A stretch of DNA of 64,000 bases from assembly GCA_040954595.2 (NCBI GenBank), contig CM082597.2, positions 7,688,001 through 7,752,000 on the forward strand. The letters are read 5' to 3'. Position numbers and translations under genes: made by a program. How positions within the stretch are numbered: position 1 is the stretch's first letter; every line of letters begins with the position of its first letter. A model generated the notes under the pieces. It was not told the origin of the DNA. It did not search any database and was given only the letters and a program-made list of their open reading frames with translations. This DNA is from Balanoglossus misakiensis (taxonomy: Eukaryota > Hemichordata). Below, in pieces: positions 23,216-38,600 of this stretch.

Positions 23216-26200
23216 CAACAACAACAGATATTTGCTTACCATACTGTATCTCGTCAGACAAATCACCAACGACAACTGCAACAACAACAACAACAACAAC
23301 AACAACAAAACCAAAATATTTGCTTACCGCACTCTATCTCGTCAGACCAATCACTGCAATCCTGGTGAAAATTGCAATATTTCGAAAATGGTATACATTC
23401 ACCACTGCCGCATTGGAAACCACTGCATGAGTCAAAATCTGTAAAATATTCAAGTCAGTCTCAGAAAATAAAAGCAAGTTCCCCTTTATCAACAACAAAT
23501 GGTTGTCAGCACAGCGTGGCGACTGAAAATTTAAATACGTTTATTACAGGAAACGGGCCCTTTTTAATTACTTTTATTTGAGTACTATCTAGTGCGTATC
23601 TCTGTGGATATTTTTGGCTAATATGGAAGCTGTGGAATGATTTAAGTGTCAAAGTTTAACTGCATTTATCTTTGTGTAACAATGTACACTGCCGATTATG
23701 GTGGTTATATTGTAGGGTTCGTGGGTTTCCACTGTGTTCTGCATTTGCCTTTATCCAAACATGGCTAAGGTTCGTTAGTAGACAATAAAGATCGAATTGC
23801 TATTGTGTTGATTGAAACTGGGTAAACGAAAATTAACCGTACTGCATATTGTTTCATCACTATGGTCATAGCAATCATCTTTGCTATCACAGACATCACT
23901 GCGATGAATACACTCTCCACTTGTGCATCGATAAAGGTTGGGAGGACAGTTTGCGGTTGCATTTCCTGCAAGAATAAACAAATTCACAAATGCGTCAATT
24001 TCACCACAAGAAAGCAATCTCTATAACTCAACGAATGGGTTTTCTTTCATTTTCAAATGTAGCTATGCTGTAACACACAGTGATGATATCATGTTGCTTT
24101 GGTCTCATTCCACTTGATATAGAGGTCGTTATAAAAACTGAAAAATCGTTATATTTGTATTCATCAATGTCAAACAATAAACATTAAATCAATCTCATGA
24201 CATCTTATTTGCCAATCTGGATAAATTTTCGGTCAGTGTAATTCTACTTAACGTGTCTTCCGTGGAAACATTGTACCATTCACCATAGTTGACGAGTTAT
24301 CTGCTAATACACGAAAATAAGAGTACAGCTGTATGTAAGACGTCATTGGGGAAGAAATGCGTGAATCTCAATAATTACTCTCATAAATGCATTTCCATGT
24401 TAAAAGACAGTATATGAACTATACCGGCAGTTGATGACCACAACTAAATCAGCGTGACTGTTGATGAATTTGGATCAGGAATTCTGTTAGTGCAAGCTCT
24501 ACACCTCTCCAGTTATATTACTTATATCGTTATATCCAGACTTGTTCTCTGTTATGAGGTAAACCCTGAATGCAGTCCAATATTTACTTACCCACAGCAG
24601 TTGCTGCTCGTTTGCAAATAAATGTGTCTGTCAAACGTGCATCACATAATATGTCATGCCAGTGATCCGTTGAGTGAACGTTAGCCAGGAAGATTGCAAC
24701 GCAGTTCTCGTACACACCACCATTCGGTTGATGGCTAATGGTAAGGTGGAAAATGAGTTAGCTTAGCTCCAAAGCAGCCAGATAAATTTCAAAGCAGGGG
24801 ATTGAGTCAAGGGGTATGAACACCATTGAGTTCTTAAATTTACTGTCCTTTACGGACTTCAAGTTTGAAGGTACAAAATGTAGCAACTTCACATGTACAG
24901 ATTTGATATGTACAGATGTGAAAACAATGGGAACTCCTTCCTGATAAGATATTGAATATAGCTTTTAATAAGTTAACATTTCTCTGTTCTTCTTGATTAT
25001 ATTTGGCCCTTTCAGCAAGACATGATTGTTATAATTGTTCACATGACAAACCAAACTTTTCGAAAAAAAAGGCAATGGCTAAAATTTACTATTATGATGC
25101 ATCACCCTTTGTTTTTTTACATGTATATGGCCATGGTTTAGCGTACACAGGCTTACCTCTCATGGTTCCAATCTGTATACGTTAATGGCACGTTATCATT
25201 CCATCGGTACACTCCCTCCCTTTTCATGTCTGTAAGGCCTGCCATTATAAAAAAAAACCCAGTAATATACCGTTTTTGGTAGGGTAAAAAATTAAATCCA
25301 TATCGTTAAAGAGAAGAGTGATAATGGTGAACATTATTAGTTTTACAATATCTTACTGAAAGGTAGCATGGATGTCTTGAAGATGCGAATGGTGATTATG
25401 TAATGTTTGCTATCTTTAGTCAATATTGCGAATCAAAACACAATTTTAAATAGATGGACAATGTGATTGTAAACTTTCTTACGAAAAAAGTAGAAATAAT
25501 CTGCAAGTGGAACTTAAAATGTGTGTCGCAAGACTTTATAACGGTACCTATGTAAATCCATTTTCGAGGGTGTTCGGAAGCTATCCCATGAACCACTCGT
25601 ACCTCTGCCTGAGATGTAATACTTGTCAATGTCGCTTGGTCTCTGGCGCAATCAATTTCGGCAGTCTTGCATGAGATGTAATGGGGCGCCTGATATAACT
25701 TAAAGCAACTTCTATCAAACCCTATCCAGTTAACAGGACAAGTGTATCCTATAGAATTAATTATACGACATGTAACTTTTGCAAGAGAAGAAAATGAGTT
25801 TTTAATTTTTTACGAGTTATGAAAATTCTCTATTTTATCAACATTTTAATATTTGTGCGCTTAGTCTAGACATTGAAAACCCCGTACCTGTAGAAATAAA
25901 CGAATCATCATGACGGAATACTTCATGAAATGAGTATTCAGCCAGAAATCCTGTTGAACCATCGTCATTGTTGTCGGAAATAAACAATAAAAGCATTTCG
26001 TTGAAATCAGATTTCATGTTCGGCGTTGGTGGATTTCTATTGCAGTAGCGGCCCATTACTGTGCCGTTGTATGCAGAACCACTGATGATTTTCACGTAAT
26101 CCGTATTGCAAAATAGATCCTTCCTACCGACGTCAAAACCTTTGAAGTTCAACGAAATGTACGCATTTGGCGGCGCCAGTAACACCCAGGAACAGTGCAA

Positions 26201-26597
26201 CGTCGTAGGGTATGGTACAGGGTAGTCGATTGTGGAGATGACTCCGGCACCCCCGCTGCAGTGTTGCATTTGGGGACAAATCCTGGAGATGTCTTCACAA
26301 CTGACAACATCTGCGCGAGAAACGGATATACAACAACAACAACAATAACAACACAATGGATTATTCGTAAACGCGAATCAAAAATAAGGATTTAATTTCA
26401 AACCAGAACGTATCTTTGATAATTTTTATTCATTTTCAACAACAAAATTTGAAATTCTATTTTTGTGTAATAACATTGCACGTTACTAATTAAGACATAG
26501 ATACATACGTACGTACATACATACATACATACATACATACATACATACATACACACGTACGTACGTACGTACGTACGTACATACATACATACATACA

Positions 26598-26631
<34 letters not shown>

Positions 26632-29600
26632 CATACATACATATAACAAGAGACAGACAGACTACGTACCTTTTGTAAGTCGTATGTAGTAATCAGTGCC
26701 ATATGAATTTCGAAGCAAACCTTGTTCAGTGTATTTCCAAATGGGCATCGACCCATACAAGCATATTCCTCCTCCGTAAGAGAAATAACTACAATTGAAA
26801 TGCAACTCTCCCAAGCATAATGCCACGCATTCTTCTAAAGACTCTGGGCTGTACATTCTTATCTTTTTCAATACCTCTGGGTCTCTCGAAGGCATTGGCA
26901 GCCGGTTTGGTCTTTTGTAGAAGGGAAAACTCCTCGATTCAGCTGAAAGTTTTTACCATATTTAATATTGACATTAGCTGTACGTAACTTTTGGCTTTAT
27001 TTTCGGTATTTTAAACAGCATGCTTATATTACCCAGTACTCCACTCGTCAACATAGCATGTATGTGTGAAATAGCAATTTTAATTGCTCACAAATGAATT
27101 TAGTCTGGACTTTAAAGGTATACGGTCACCTATGGAAATATAGCTGCAGTTACCATGGCAAATTGAGATCTAGCCAATCACATATTTTCAGTGGGTGGCA
27201 CACGCGAAAAAAAGAGCGCCACCATATGTTCTTTAGAACTCTCACATACGCTATTTCAGCCGTATATGGGCGTATGTAAATTGGAGGTGAGTGTATACCT
27301 TTCAAATTTTTCCCAATAACAATATACCGGGCATTTCATCATGCTTAAGGTATTTGAACAAGACACTGCAGTGCGTATACAAACAGAAATACTGAAAACG
27401 TATCGATAAGTTCGAGCTGATCGAGCTACAGTGTGGCCCAGAGCAGAAATTTAGAAAATAAAGTGTAACACCTTCATAATCGAGGCGCATACTTATTTAA
27501 TAATGCAGAGTTATGACCTACCCTCTTCGTCGGTACCGTAGCTTTCGTTAAATTTTCGTCCACACAATTCAATTTCACCTCCAATCTTGTCACCATGCCA
27601 GCGGTGAGCTATAATTTTAATGAAACGAGCCTTTACCGGTGGATATATGGAGTGAAAACCTGGTTTCCTCCCTGCATTGTTAACCAGAAAAACCTGAAAG
27701 AGCAGGATACGAAATTCATTTTTTTTCATTTTCTGTCGACATCTCTTAGACTGTTGAAAGCTTTATTCTAATTCGTTGTTCAGTTTTAATCACTAAAATT
27801 ATGACTATTGACATGTGTTTTACTAACAATAAATGTTACACATTCCATCATACTTTAAAGCCCCAATAAAACTCAAAAACTTTAGGTTATAAACATACAT
27901 AAACATCCTACTATAATGCACTTATTCAGTACTATTGGCCACCGGCCATATTGTACACAACAAAAAAAGATATCAACATTTACAGACGCTTGAGGGTTCG
28001 TTCCTCGTACAGTTTTACTCTAGATCATCATCCAAGAGTTTATGTCGCTGTTTAAAAGCATAAAAGATGTATCTGGCAAGATTTTGTACTGTGTATGGTT
28101 TGTTTGACTGAAGTAATAAAGTAAATTTAATTCAACTCATGGGGTGTGTCATAGAAGAATTTGGGGATAAATCTCTCTCTAATACAACGATATACTGGGC
28201 ACACAAATAAAAATTGAAACTCATCTTGTACAGAATCACAAGATTGAAAAGGACAACGTCTTTTTTCGCGTGGAACCCCATGTTTTCTTCCCTGTTCAAT
28301 GTTTAAATTATGTGATGATAATCTAAAACGAGACAATGCGAATCTATTGACTGTGTCTGAAATACATTCCAAATATTTCTCGCATGAAAACTTATTTTTA
28401 AACATACAGTAAGTACTCAGTTTTGGGCTACATCTTTTTTCAGATTGCCATTCCTGTATTGAAATATCTTGACATCTTTGTTTGAACAGAGGTAAAAAGA
28501 GTTCTCCATTTAATGAGTCTTGGTAAGCCCATATCTCAGCAAAACCATAATTACAAAGTAAATTTTTCACAAACAGCCCCCAGTATTTATAACCCTTTTA
28601 AGCCCTATTATATTGGTATTTATAACAGTGTGTGACTATTTTTGGTGAAGTTGGCTTAACACATTTGAACCAAAATCGTAATATTTGTATATAAATTTGT
28701 ATGCGAATGGGATACCTTCCAAGTTCTCCCCGAACCGCTGAGTTTGTTGTATTTATACGTACACCCAAAAGAAACTTACACAATCTATGATGAATCTTTT
28801 TCACATCTATAAAATCATTTGTCCCCCAAATTGCACTGCCATAAAGAAGGATTGGCAATGTTTTACAATCGGAAACTCTGAAAGCAATGTCTGGTTGTAT
28901 TCCGTCTACTTTACAGAGGCTACTTTGTACTAAGTGAAGAGCTTTCCTGGCTTGTTCTGAAATATATTTTTGAGCTTGAAACCAAATTCCAGAACTGGAA
29001 AATATTACACCCAGATAGTTATATTTAGAAACAACTTCTATCTTTTTCCCATTCAAACACAATTTTTTACTTTTCTTCAAACTTCCAGCCTTACGGAAAA
29101 CAATAATTTTTGTTTTGTTAAGATTAAAAGTGAGTCTCCACTTTTTACAATAGTCTGCCAGTCTATTCAGCAAACGCTGTAGACCAACGGGAGTGCTGCT
29201 AAGTAAAGCAAGATCATCAGTATAGAGTAAATACAGCAATTTTACTGTGTTGGCATAGACAACAGTTTCTCTACCTTGTGTTAGAGCGTCTTCAATATCA
29301 TTAATGTAGAAGCAAAACAAAAGGGGGAAATAACAAAACCTTGTTGGACTCCTATATTAATATAAAAAAATGGTCACCCCATGAAGAGTTTTAACTGCTG
29401 CTTTAACATGCTAATACATAGCGTATAAAGAAGACAAAAGTTTACCCCTCATGCCTGTCATGGCTAGTTTATAGAAAAGTGAATAATGATGAACCCTGTC
29501 GAATGCTTTTTCGTAGTCTATAAAGGCACAATATAGGCGACTCTTTAAATGGAAAACATACTTTTCAATAAGTGTACGTAAAATAAAAATGTTATCCAAA

Positions 29601-32600
29601 GTATTTCTTTTCTTTCTGAATCCACTCTGAGGTTCCACAATTTCATTGAACTCATCAAACCAATGTACAAGTCTGTCTGTTAAAATAAATGTAAAAATTT
29701 TACTTATAGTCAGGTGGAAATTTCAGAAAATGAGCATTTTAAAAGCATGTCAGGCATTTTTTGCTACAAGCTGGGAACAAGTTGTTTTTGGATATTTCGA
29801 ATACGCTGATTTCGAATTTGCCTGTTCCCAAAAAATTCTTTTCACGTTTTCATGTCGAAAATGGCAAATTAATTTTTTACGTCATAATTTCAAAATACCT
29901 AAAAGAAAACGCTGTTTGTAGCCATTATGGTGCAATATCACAGGTCAACACCATAATAGTCTATTGAAATCATATTTTTATATTCATTTAAATATTTAAA
30001 AAAAATTAATTTAGAAACATTTGGTGATTTGGTAAAAATGCTAATTTATGTTAATTAGGTGACACGCCCATCTAAAATCAATGGTCTACAAATGAGAGCT
30101 AACGGTGTTAAGTGAGGTGTCTATTCCAATGTTTTCAGGGTCAAGAAATTCAAATATGCAATCGGTTACCTTGTCAGACAAGGTGCAGCATGGAAAATAT
30201 GCAAAATTAGCTTAATTAGTCATGATGTCATGCTAAAATTGACAACTGAAAGCTAATGATACGACTATGGCCTGTGAGGTGTCTATTCATATGTTTTTTG
30301 ACATGTGTTTGCATTTTAATGAATAACTGAAATGAAACTTTTCATATTTGTATGTAATAGCATGTAAAAAACAACAAAAACAAACAAACAAACACACAAA
30401 CAAATAAACATACACAACGAGGGTTTAGTTTAGACTGTACATGCTCGCTGGTAACATCGTGACCGATCGCTCCGTTAAAAAACACCAGAACATTGAACGT
30501 ATGAACGTTTAGGTCCACAATTCACAAGTTATTGAACTATGAATGTATGTTCAATGTTGTGAAAAGCCAAAAACATACTTTTTGCCAACAAAACTGGCAT
30601 TTGTTAACGTACAAGTTGTTCATTAATAGCGAAAGCATCGTATGGCCACACTCACATTATGCCAGCACCGTATATTCATGCTTAGTTATAAGACGTTGAA
30701 TGCACACTGATGGCCCGACGTCCTCGGTGTTTTTTTTGAAACCCGGTCTCTAACAACAATTTCTCTTCATAAGTAAAGAGTAATGTGTATTTTTATTACG
30801 TTTTTATATAGAATACTGTGTGCAAAGTGAAGATTGTGTCAGTGAGGCAACATATATACATGTATATTTAATCAACGTGGGTGTCGTACTTGGCTCAGAT
30901 GTGTGTTAATGTGTACTAAACAAATTCATATAGCGAGCCACAATATCTGTTGATGAGTTTCCATGGCAACCATTTTTTCATTTTTTTCAATATGGCCGCC
31001 AATACTGCTCAAAGAGTAATTTTCAAAATATATATCATCATTAAACTAGTTATAGGGGTAAATACAGGATCGAGATTCAGTCGCTAAAGAAATTCAAGTT
31101 TTTTAATAACCCCGGTTACGACAAACTTAGTTAAAACACTGTATAACCATAACATTTGGGCATTTTGTGATAAAAGTTTAACAAGTAAAGCTCAGTTGAT
31201 TCGTTATTTTCCCCATAAAAATATCTTTGATGAACAAAATTCCAAATTTAGTCAACCCAGGAAAAAACGGCATCTTGTTTCTCAACCTTATAAATTGATC
31301 TGACCAGTTTGAATCAGTGCAGAATCCAGCTTTTCTATTTTATCTTCATCAAATGATTCATGCAAATAAAGAATCACTTCCCCATAACATGGTGGCAGAA
31401 AGCCAGTATTATGACAGTCGGTTGGTTTGTTTAAGTTACTATAGAAACTAACTACATGTATGTCTAGGTTGCATGTACATAGATAGATGTTAGGAATCAA
31501 AATCAAAAAACTGTTTCAAACTTTTCATCCAATACTTGTCCTTCGGAAAGCGTTTTGATGAAGTCGCTTGAAGTGCTTTGTATTGCTCATGTTATCGATA
31601 ATTTTAATCGCACCTTGATGATAGTCAGCAGTTCTATTTTGACATGTTATTTTGTGTATTTTTGAACCCCCAAAATCAAAGAATAAAATGATAAAGTGAA
31701 AATAAGCTTCAAAACACCAAAAGTCTTCAGGATCACAGCTTTTCTGTAAAGAGTAAGATTGCAAAGTCAGATCTTGTCTTTATAGTTTTTATGCAGATGA
31801 CTCTTCACTTTATATGTCTTTTAGTAAAGACAACGCAGCAAGAACTGTTTCAAATCTTGAACTTTGTATATCCGATGTTAGGTTTTGGATGTCTGAAAAC
31901 TTCTTGTGCTTAAACGATGATAAGACTGAATTTGTTATTTTCTCTGGTACTTCGGGTGATCTGTCTGCTAGGAGGATTTCAGAAATTCGTGTTGGCGATT
32001 CTCTGATTCCTGTCCATTGTTAGGCTAAGAGCCTTGGAGTGATCCTTGACTCTTGTCTGACAATGAAGCCACCTATTGGACAGATCTGCCGATCTGCCAC
32101 TTTTCATTTACGTCGCATTGCGCTTATCCGCAAATATTTATCTCAATCTGCTACAGAGCAATTAGTTCATGCATTCATTACTTCTCGAATTGATTCCTGT
32201 AATTCACTTTTATTTGGGCTCCCGAAGTATTCAATCAACCGTATTCAACGCGTTCAGAATATTGCTGCTAGAATTGTTACTCGTTCAAAAATCACCATTT
32301 TTCGGTAGATACACCATTGTTAACATCTTACTGAGCCACACATTTGCTTCCAGAGGTTCGGCTAGTCTTATGCAGTCCTTCACAAAAAAATTGTCCGAAA
32401 AAACTATCTGAAAAACTATGGATTTTCAGTAACTGACACAGAGCGACATCACTGTCGATGTTCACATGCAGAACGCCCTCAAACGACCTACTAGTAGTAC
32501 ATGTTTACCGTAGATAAGTCGAGACTACTTACTTCCTTGAATTTTCCATTCCTGACAGAATTAAATGTTTCTCCATCTAGACTGTACTGTATTAAAAAGA

Positions 32601-35600
32601 CCTGAAGAAAATATACGTCATCGAAAATGTGAACTACTGTGTGGCCTACTCCAGATATGAGGTAGATTTCCGGAAGTTGAAAGAGCACCGATGCTCTTCT
32701 TGTGGCGGACGAGGTCCAGATACGTCCAGACGACGATCGAAGATCTTTCAGGAAAGAGGGAGTGACATAAACCCCTTCAGTATACCCACGTAACTCCCCA
32801 CGTGGTATGGAGCTATGTCGCACACCAATGTCATAGTCGAGGTTGGCAACACCTACTGGTCTACAGTTGTTTTCGACACCTACAGAATAAGATAAAGAGC
32901 GGTGTCAATTAAACAAGGCAGATTATCTCAAATTTCAAATTCAAAATGGCCGCCAATCTCTGAGTTAAGTCTACGGAGAAAGACAAGTCAGTGAAAACCC
33001 AGTTTTCTTCTTTGTCTTTAAAGGGGAAATCCGGTCTAGCTGATTTTTACGTACTTTGGTAGCTTTGAGGCACTCTTTCAGGAAAAAAAAAACATTTTCG
33101 CCATGTATTAGTCGCTCGATTTTCTACAAAAACGACGGAAAGATGGCAGAATTTCCAATATAACGTTTACTATAATTTGAATCATGGGAAAAAGCGCCAG
33201 GACCAACTTCCGACCAACTTGGTGTGGGTGATACCATCTTTCAATTGGTGTCACTGGGCGACAGACTAGGAGTTTTGCATAGCTATTGTTTGTTCTTTGC
33301 TTCAGTTGATTAACAATCAGGAGCAAAGTCGAAAATGTGTCATCTGTTGACAGTTTTCATGAGCTATAACCCATGAAAAATTGTAGTAAAGAATTGGAAG
33401 ATTTGGAGGGCTATCATTTTCTAAGAATCTGCCCCGGGTCGCATTCTACCTTACGCCGTTACAAAAGGATTGAAACTGCAAGGCAATGACTAGAATATAT
33501 GGAGTATCGTTTATTCTTTCTGAGCAATAAATGTAATATGAGCAGAGCTATAGGGTCTGTATCGAAGAAATATGTGCTTGATATGCAAATAGTGAAAAAA
33601 CCACGATTGGAACTATTTTGGGATAATTGCATATCAATAAAATGTGTACAAAACGATTAGTATTCATTGTACTTTGGGAGAATGCGGTATTTCTGTTATT
33701 GTTTGACCAAAAGAATAAACAATGATAAAAATGTCGTGTGTGTAGTCTACACGTACTGTGCTGAGAGTTATTACCATGCAATTATCCCCAAATAGTTCAA
33801 ATCGTGTTGAAAGCTTTTTTCAGAAAGTCTATCTATCTGTCCACTTATTTTTTATTTTTGGTGCGGTTTGGTTAGGTGTTTTGTTTGTTTGTTTGTTTGT
33901 TAGGTCCTGAAGTATTATTAGTTATTTAAAAAGCAACTTACCATATTCTGTTGGGGAACATATGACTGGTGCCGGAATTCCAGGACTATGGTCAATAACA
34001 TAAAATTGTGTGCTGTCATCCTTGTAGCAGTTGGAGAAAGCAAGTTTAAGGTGCATAGAAACAGATTTTCTACCACGTATTAAATAAAAGCCACAGGTTT
34101 CAAGACCAAAATACCAGGCAAGTCTGGCTCGCTGCAGGGTCGCTACTTCAGCACCAAATCGTGAACACACGTCTTCCATTTCATAAGGAAAATAATCTCC
34201 ATGTACCACGAGGGCTATTGCTATAAAATATGGTAAGAAGCACTGACTGTGAAGCAGTGTTATGAGATAATGAGGTGCAACACAACACAACACAATACAA
34301 CACAACACAACAAAACAAAACAAAACAAAACAAAACTAAACTAAACTAAACAAAACACAACATTATCCAACCCTTAGTCACATTGGCTGGGTATAAAATC
34401 AAAGTTGGATCAAGTAGGGAGTTTTATTAATTAAGGAAATTATATTCGCAAGTCAAAAATATTAAATTATGATCCAAATTAGACCAAATTTGTCAATGTA
34501 AATTGTACTTACGGGCCTCACATCTCATACCACTGTAACCAAGGCGACAGAGACATCGGAACTGATATTCAAAAGGCACGCATGTTCCGCCGTGTAAGCA
34601 TGGATTTTCAGAACACATGGACATGTCAGGTTTATCTTAAGAACAAAAAAGCAAACTTGAGTCATTAAAGAGGTGACATTTTGTATATTTTAAACGTTAA
34701 AATGCTTTAATCTGTCCTCTATCATTAAGCGACAGACAACACCATTTTAACTTGTGATGGTTCTAACACTCACGCGAGCATACCACTGTAGTAGTGCACT
34801 CTTGCAATGGGCGGTTGAACACCGGTATGACGCCAGTTTGTTTTTTAATTTGTTTACAGTCAACCATACAATTAGAATCGGAGATTATTAATAATAATAT
34901 ATCAAACAAGTGACCTGTCGGTCAAAAGAGCTCTGCTGACTTTAACAGTGTAACCTGGGCAATGATATGAATACCCAAGGTTTTAATTCATAACAATTGT
35001 ATGGGTGAGCATGTTGCTTTGTTGTTTGTGTACATACATGTACAAAGTATTGAGCATATAATTATTGTGATTAGCTGTTTGTGAAAGTGATTATACCAAA
35101 TTTCAGCTCCATCGTACATGTAGTTATGGAGAATAGGATTTTTGACCAAAATTTATATTCTATTTTTAGATCTAATTTGCATATTCATGACCCGATCAAA
35201 TTCAAATTAACAACATCAGGTAGGGACACCATAACACACATTCCTACCGAATTTCGGCTCCATCGTACATGTAGTTCTGGAGAAGATTTTTGACCAAACA
35301 TTCTATTTTTAGATCTAATTTGCATATTCATGACCCCATCAAATCCAAATTAACAAAATCGGGTAGGGGCACCATAACACACATTCCTACCAAATTTCAG
35401 CTCCATTGTACATGTAGTTGTGGAGAAGAAGATTTTTACCAAAACTTGTATTTTTAGATCTAATTTGCATATTCATGACCCCATCAAATCCAAATTAACA
35501 AAATCAGGTAAGGGCACCATAACACACATTCCAACCAAATTTCAGCTAAATATACCAAGTTGATTAAAAGAAGAAGATTGAAATACCAAAAGTTGACGGA

Positions 35601-38600
35601 CGACGGATGCGGGACGGACACTTATCAACCTACTGCTACAGCTCGGCTGACACAAGTGACAGCAGAGCTAAAAATTGTGTATATTCTTCAGTAAGGTTAT
35701 ATAAATGGATCAATCCTTAAAAAGTGCAGAAAGTGGCAACATCTTGGGTCTGAGGATCTGACATATGTAGAATGCTGCAAAGTTAAATTTATCCTCATAC
35801 CCTCCAATAGGATTTTTGACCAAAATTTCTATTCTATTTTTAGATCTAATTTGCATATTCATGACCCGATCAAATCCAAATTAACAACATCAGGTAGGGA
35901 CACCATAACACACATTCCTACCGAATTTCGGCTCCATCGTACATGTAGTTCTGGAGAAGATTTTTGACCAAACATTCTATTTTTAGATCTAATTTGCATA
36001 TTCATGACCCCATCAAATCCAAATTAACAAAATCGGGTAGGGGCACCATAACACACATTCCTACCAAATTTCAGCTCCATTGTACATGTAGTTGTGGAGA
36101 AGAAGATTTTTACCAAAACTTGTATTTTTAGATCTAATTTGCATATTCATGACCCCATCAAATCCAAATTAACAAAATCAGGTAAGGGCACCATTACACA
36201 CATTCCAACCAAATTTCAGCTAAATATACCAAGTTGATTAAAAGAAGAAGATTGAAATACCAAAAGTTGACGGACGACGGATGCGGGACGGACACTTATC
36301 AACCTACTGCTACAGCTCGGCTGACACAAGTGACAGCAGAGCTAAAAATTGTGTATATTCTTCAGTAAGGTTATATAAATGGATCAATCCTTAAAAAGTG
36401 CAGAAAGTGGCAACATCTTGGGTCTGAGGATCTGACATATGTAGAATGCTGCAAAGTTAAATTTATCCTCATACCCTCCAAAGAGTTTTGTAGTCACGTG
36501 TAGTTGCTGGGCAGGATAGACAAAAGGTATATATACTCACTATAAATCGTGTAAACTTCGATTTCATACACCAATATAACCTTATCCCTAGCATCATACG
36601 GATAGCCAATGTTCAATTCCAATCTATTGGCAGTGAACTCCTCCGTTTGATTCTTTCTGCAGAAGACGTGTGATGTCGTAATGCCATTTTCACTGTCATG
36701 GGTTATGTAATCATCATCATAATATCTTCTGCCATCACCAAAATTCGAACCACATAACCGACCGTGATCGTCATTCACAGTCAGATATATATCTTGAAGT
36801 AAAAAATAAATTTATTTCAGTCATTCTATACGACACATAACTATTTCGATGACAAGAACGAGTTGTTTCTACCGCGTTATATTCAATAACTAGTTCATCT
36901 GACTACTGTTTAAAAAAAAAAAGACATTTCGTGCATGTGATTTGAGCCAGCTTTAATAAGTCCGCTCAATTACCTTGGCAAACTACTGCCTCAGAGATAC
37001 TTCATCATAATTCTCACCTTGTAGTTGCTTGTGAAAAAGTCTGACGCTTTCAACTGGTAATTCTACAGGAAAGAATATCTGTACAGATTTTCTTTCTGTA
37101 GCAAAACAGTAAGGAATGTGTCCTTTGTCATAGTCTATACGAGATGTAAATATAGGCAAGGCGTCTTGAAGACCCTTGAAGAACTCCGCTGCAGCACCCC
37201 GAAGCAGGTGGAGATCCGTATTACTGGGTGTTCTACCATCATTCAATGCCCATGAGTTTAAGCCCCACATCGTTATTCGACAATGCATAGCAACGTTGTA
37301 CGTACCTGGAAGTTCAGAGTGAATGTCTATCAGGGAGTATTCATTCATTCATTCATTCTTTCTTTCGTTCGCTCGCTATTTCGTTTGTTCATTCATTCGT
37401 GTATTTTTATTTTTTTATTTAATTGCTATGCCCATGGACAAACCACTGGCGAAAAAACAACTTAGATTGCAAAAAATTCTTTCCCAGTTTTTGATATTAC
37501 CCATTCTGCTTCCAATCGGATGCCAGACACCCTAGTTCACTAAAGAGTTTTTGGAATCTTGGGAGTGCCGTGGATCGAAAAAATGCTAACACTTACTCTA
37601 ACTGTTGAATACACTCTTACCCTGACCGTTGAATATACCTAACATGTCAACCAACCTGACCATATTAGTTTTATTCTGCCAATCAATAACAACAAACAAA
37701 CAAACAAATCGCGGAGGGAGAGCCCCCTGTGGTATAAGACCCCCTCAGCACACCCCAGTAGACCTAAGAATATACTAGGCCTATAGAATTATGTCATGCA
37801 CCCTTCGACTTCTTTTATCGAAGTCTCAATCAAGGCCATAAAACTCTTCAGTGAACTAGGGCGTCTGGCATACAGTTGTAAACAATGAGTAATGTCGAAA
37901 ACTAGCAAGTAGTGTTGCAATCCAACTTGTAGCGAAAATAGTCTCATCGAAAAGCTGGTAGCTAAGTTTGGCATGAATTACACCCCATAACCCCTATATT
38001 TTTACATATTTGTATCACGCTAACAAAAGGAATAACCAATTAAAGCTGCAAGCAGCGTTGGCGGGGCACAAGCGGTTCCCATGGTGACCAGCAAATGCCA
38101 CGGCTGTATCTGCTGGGGATACCAAGATATGGGAAAGTAGGTCAAAGGTCACCTGAGGTCACCCCAAATTTGGGCAAAAAAATTGGACCCCATACTAGTC
38201 TAGATCCAACAAAAAACCAGACCCCTAGCCCTATTGGTTCGCCTGCAATTAGGTATGCACATAATTAATGAGGTCTTGTGTAAGACTCCATTATGTGCTC
38301 AATACCCATACAAGCCAGGGCTCTAACTGCTCTGGAGGCTGAAATATGGGAAAGTAGATCAAAGGTCACCCAAGGTCACCCAAAATTAGGGCATAAAATT
38401 TTGACCCCAGACTGGGCCATGTCCAACCAATACCAGACCTCTTGCCCTATTGGGTAGCATGGAATTAGATATGCAGAAAAATGATGTTTCAGAAATAGGT
38501 CAAAGGTCATTGCCAAAATTACCAAAATATTTGTGTCATGTCCTGGCAGCATTGGTACCCATGTCCACAAAATTCATGACTGTGGTGCTTTTACAAGAGG

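Noticed and set aside
26398-26756. Open frames reading MYVC repeats
   Set aside because: They translate the ATAC/GTAC microsatellite; the same applies to 63385-63937 apart from the real VWC exon 63796-63895.
32600-32640. Short intron within the F5/8C exon (a TTTTCTTCAG acceptor-like site at 32607)
   Set aside because: The frame is open through it and the discoidin pattern is continuous; a donor would leave an intron of under 40 nt.
34600-37300. Additional LDLa or EGF exon in the 34.6-36.5 kb intron
   Set aside because: Only the repeat duplication is found; no Cys-rich frame with splice sites.
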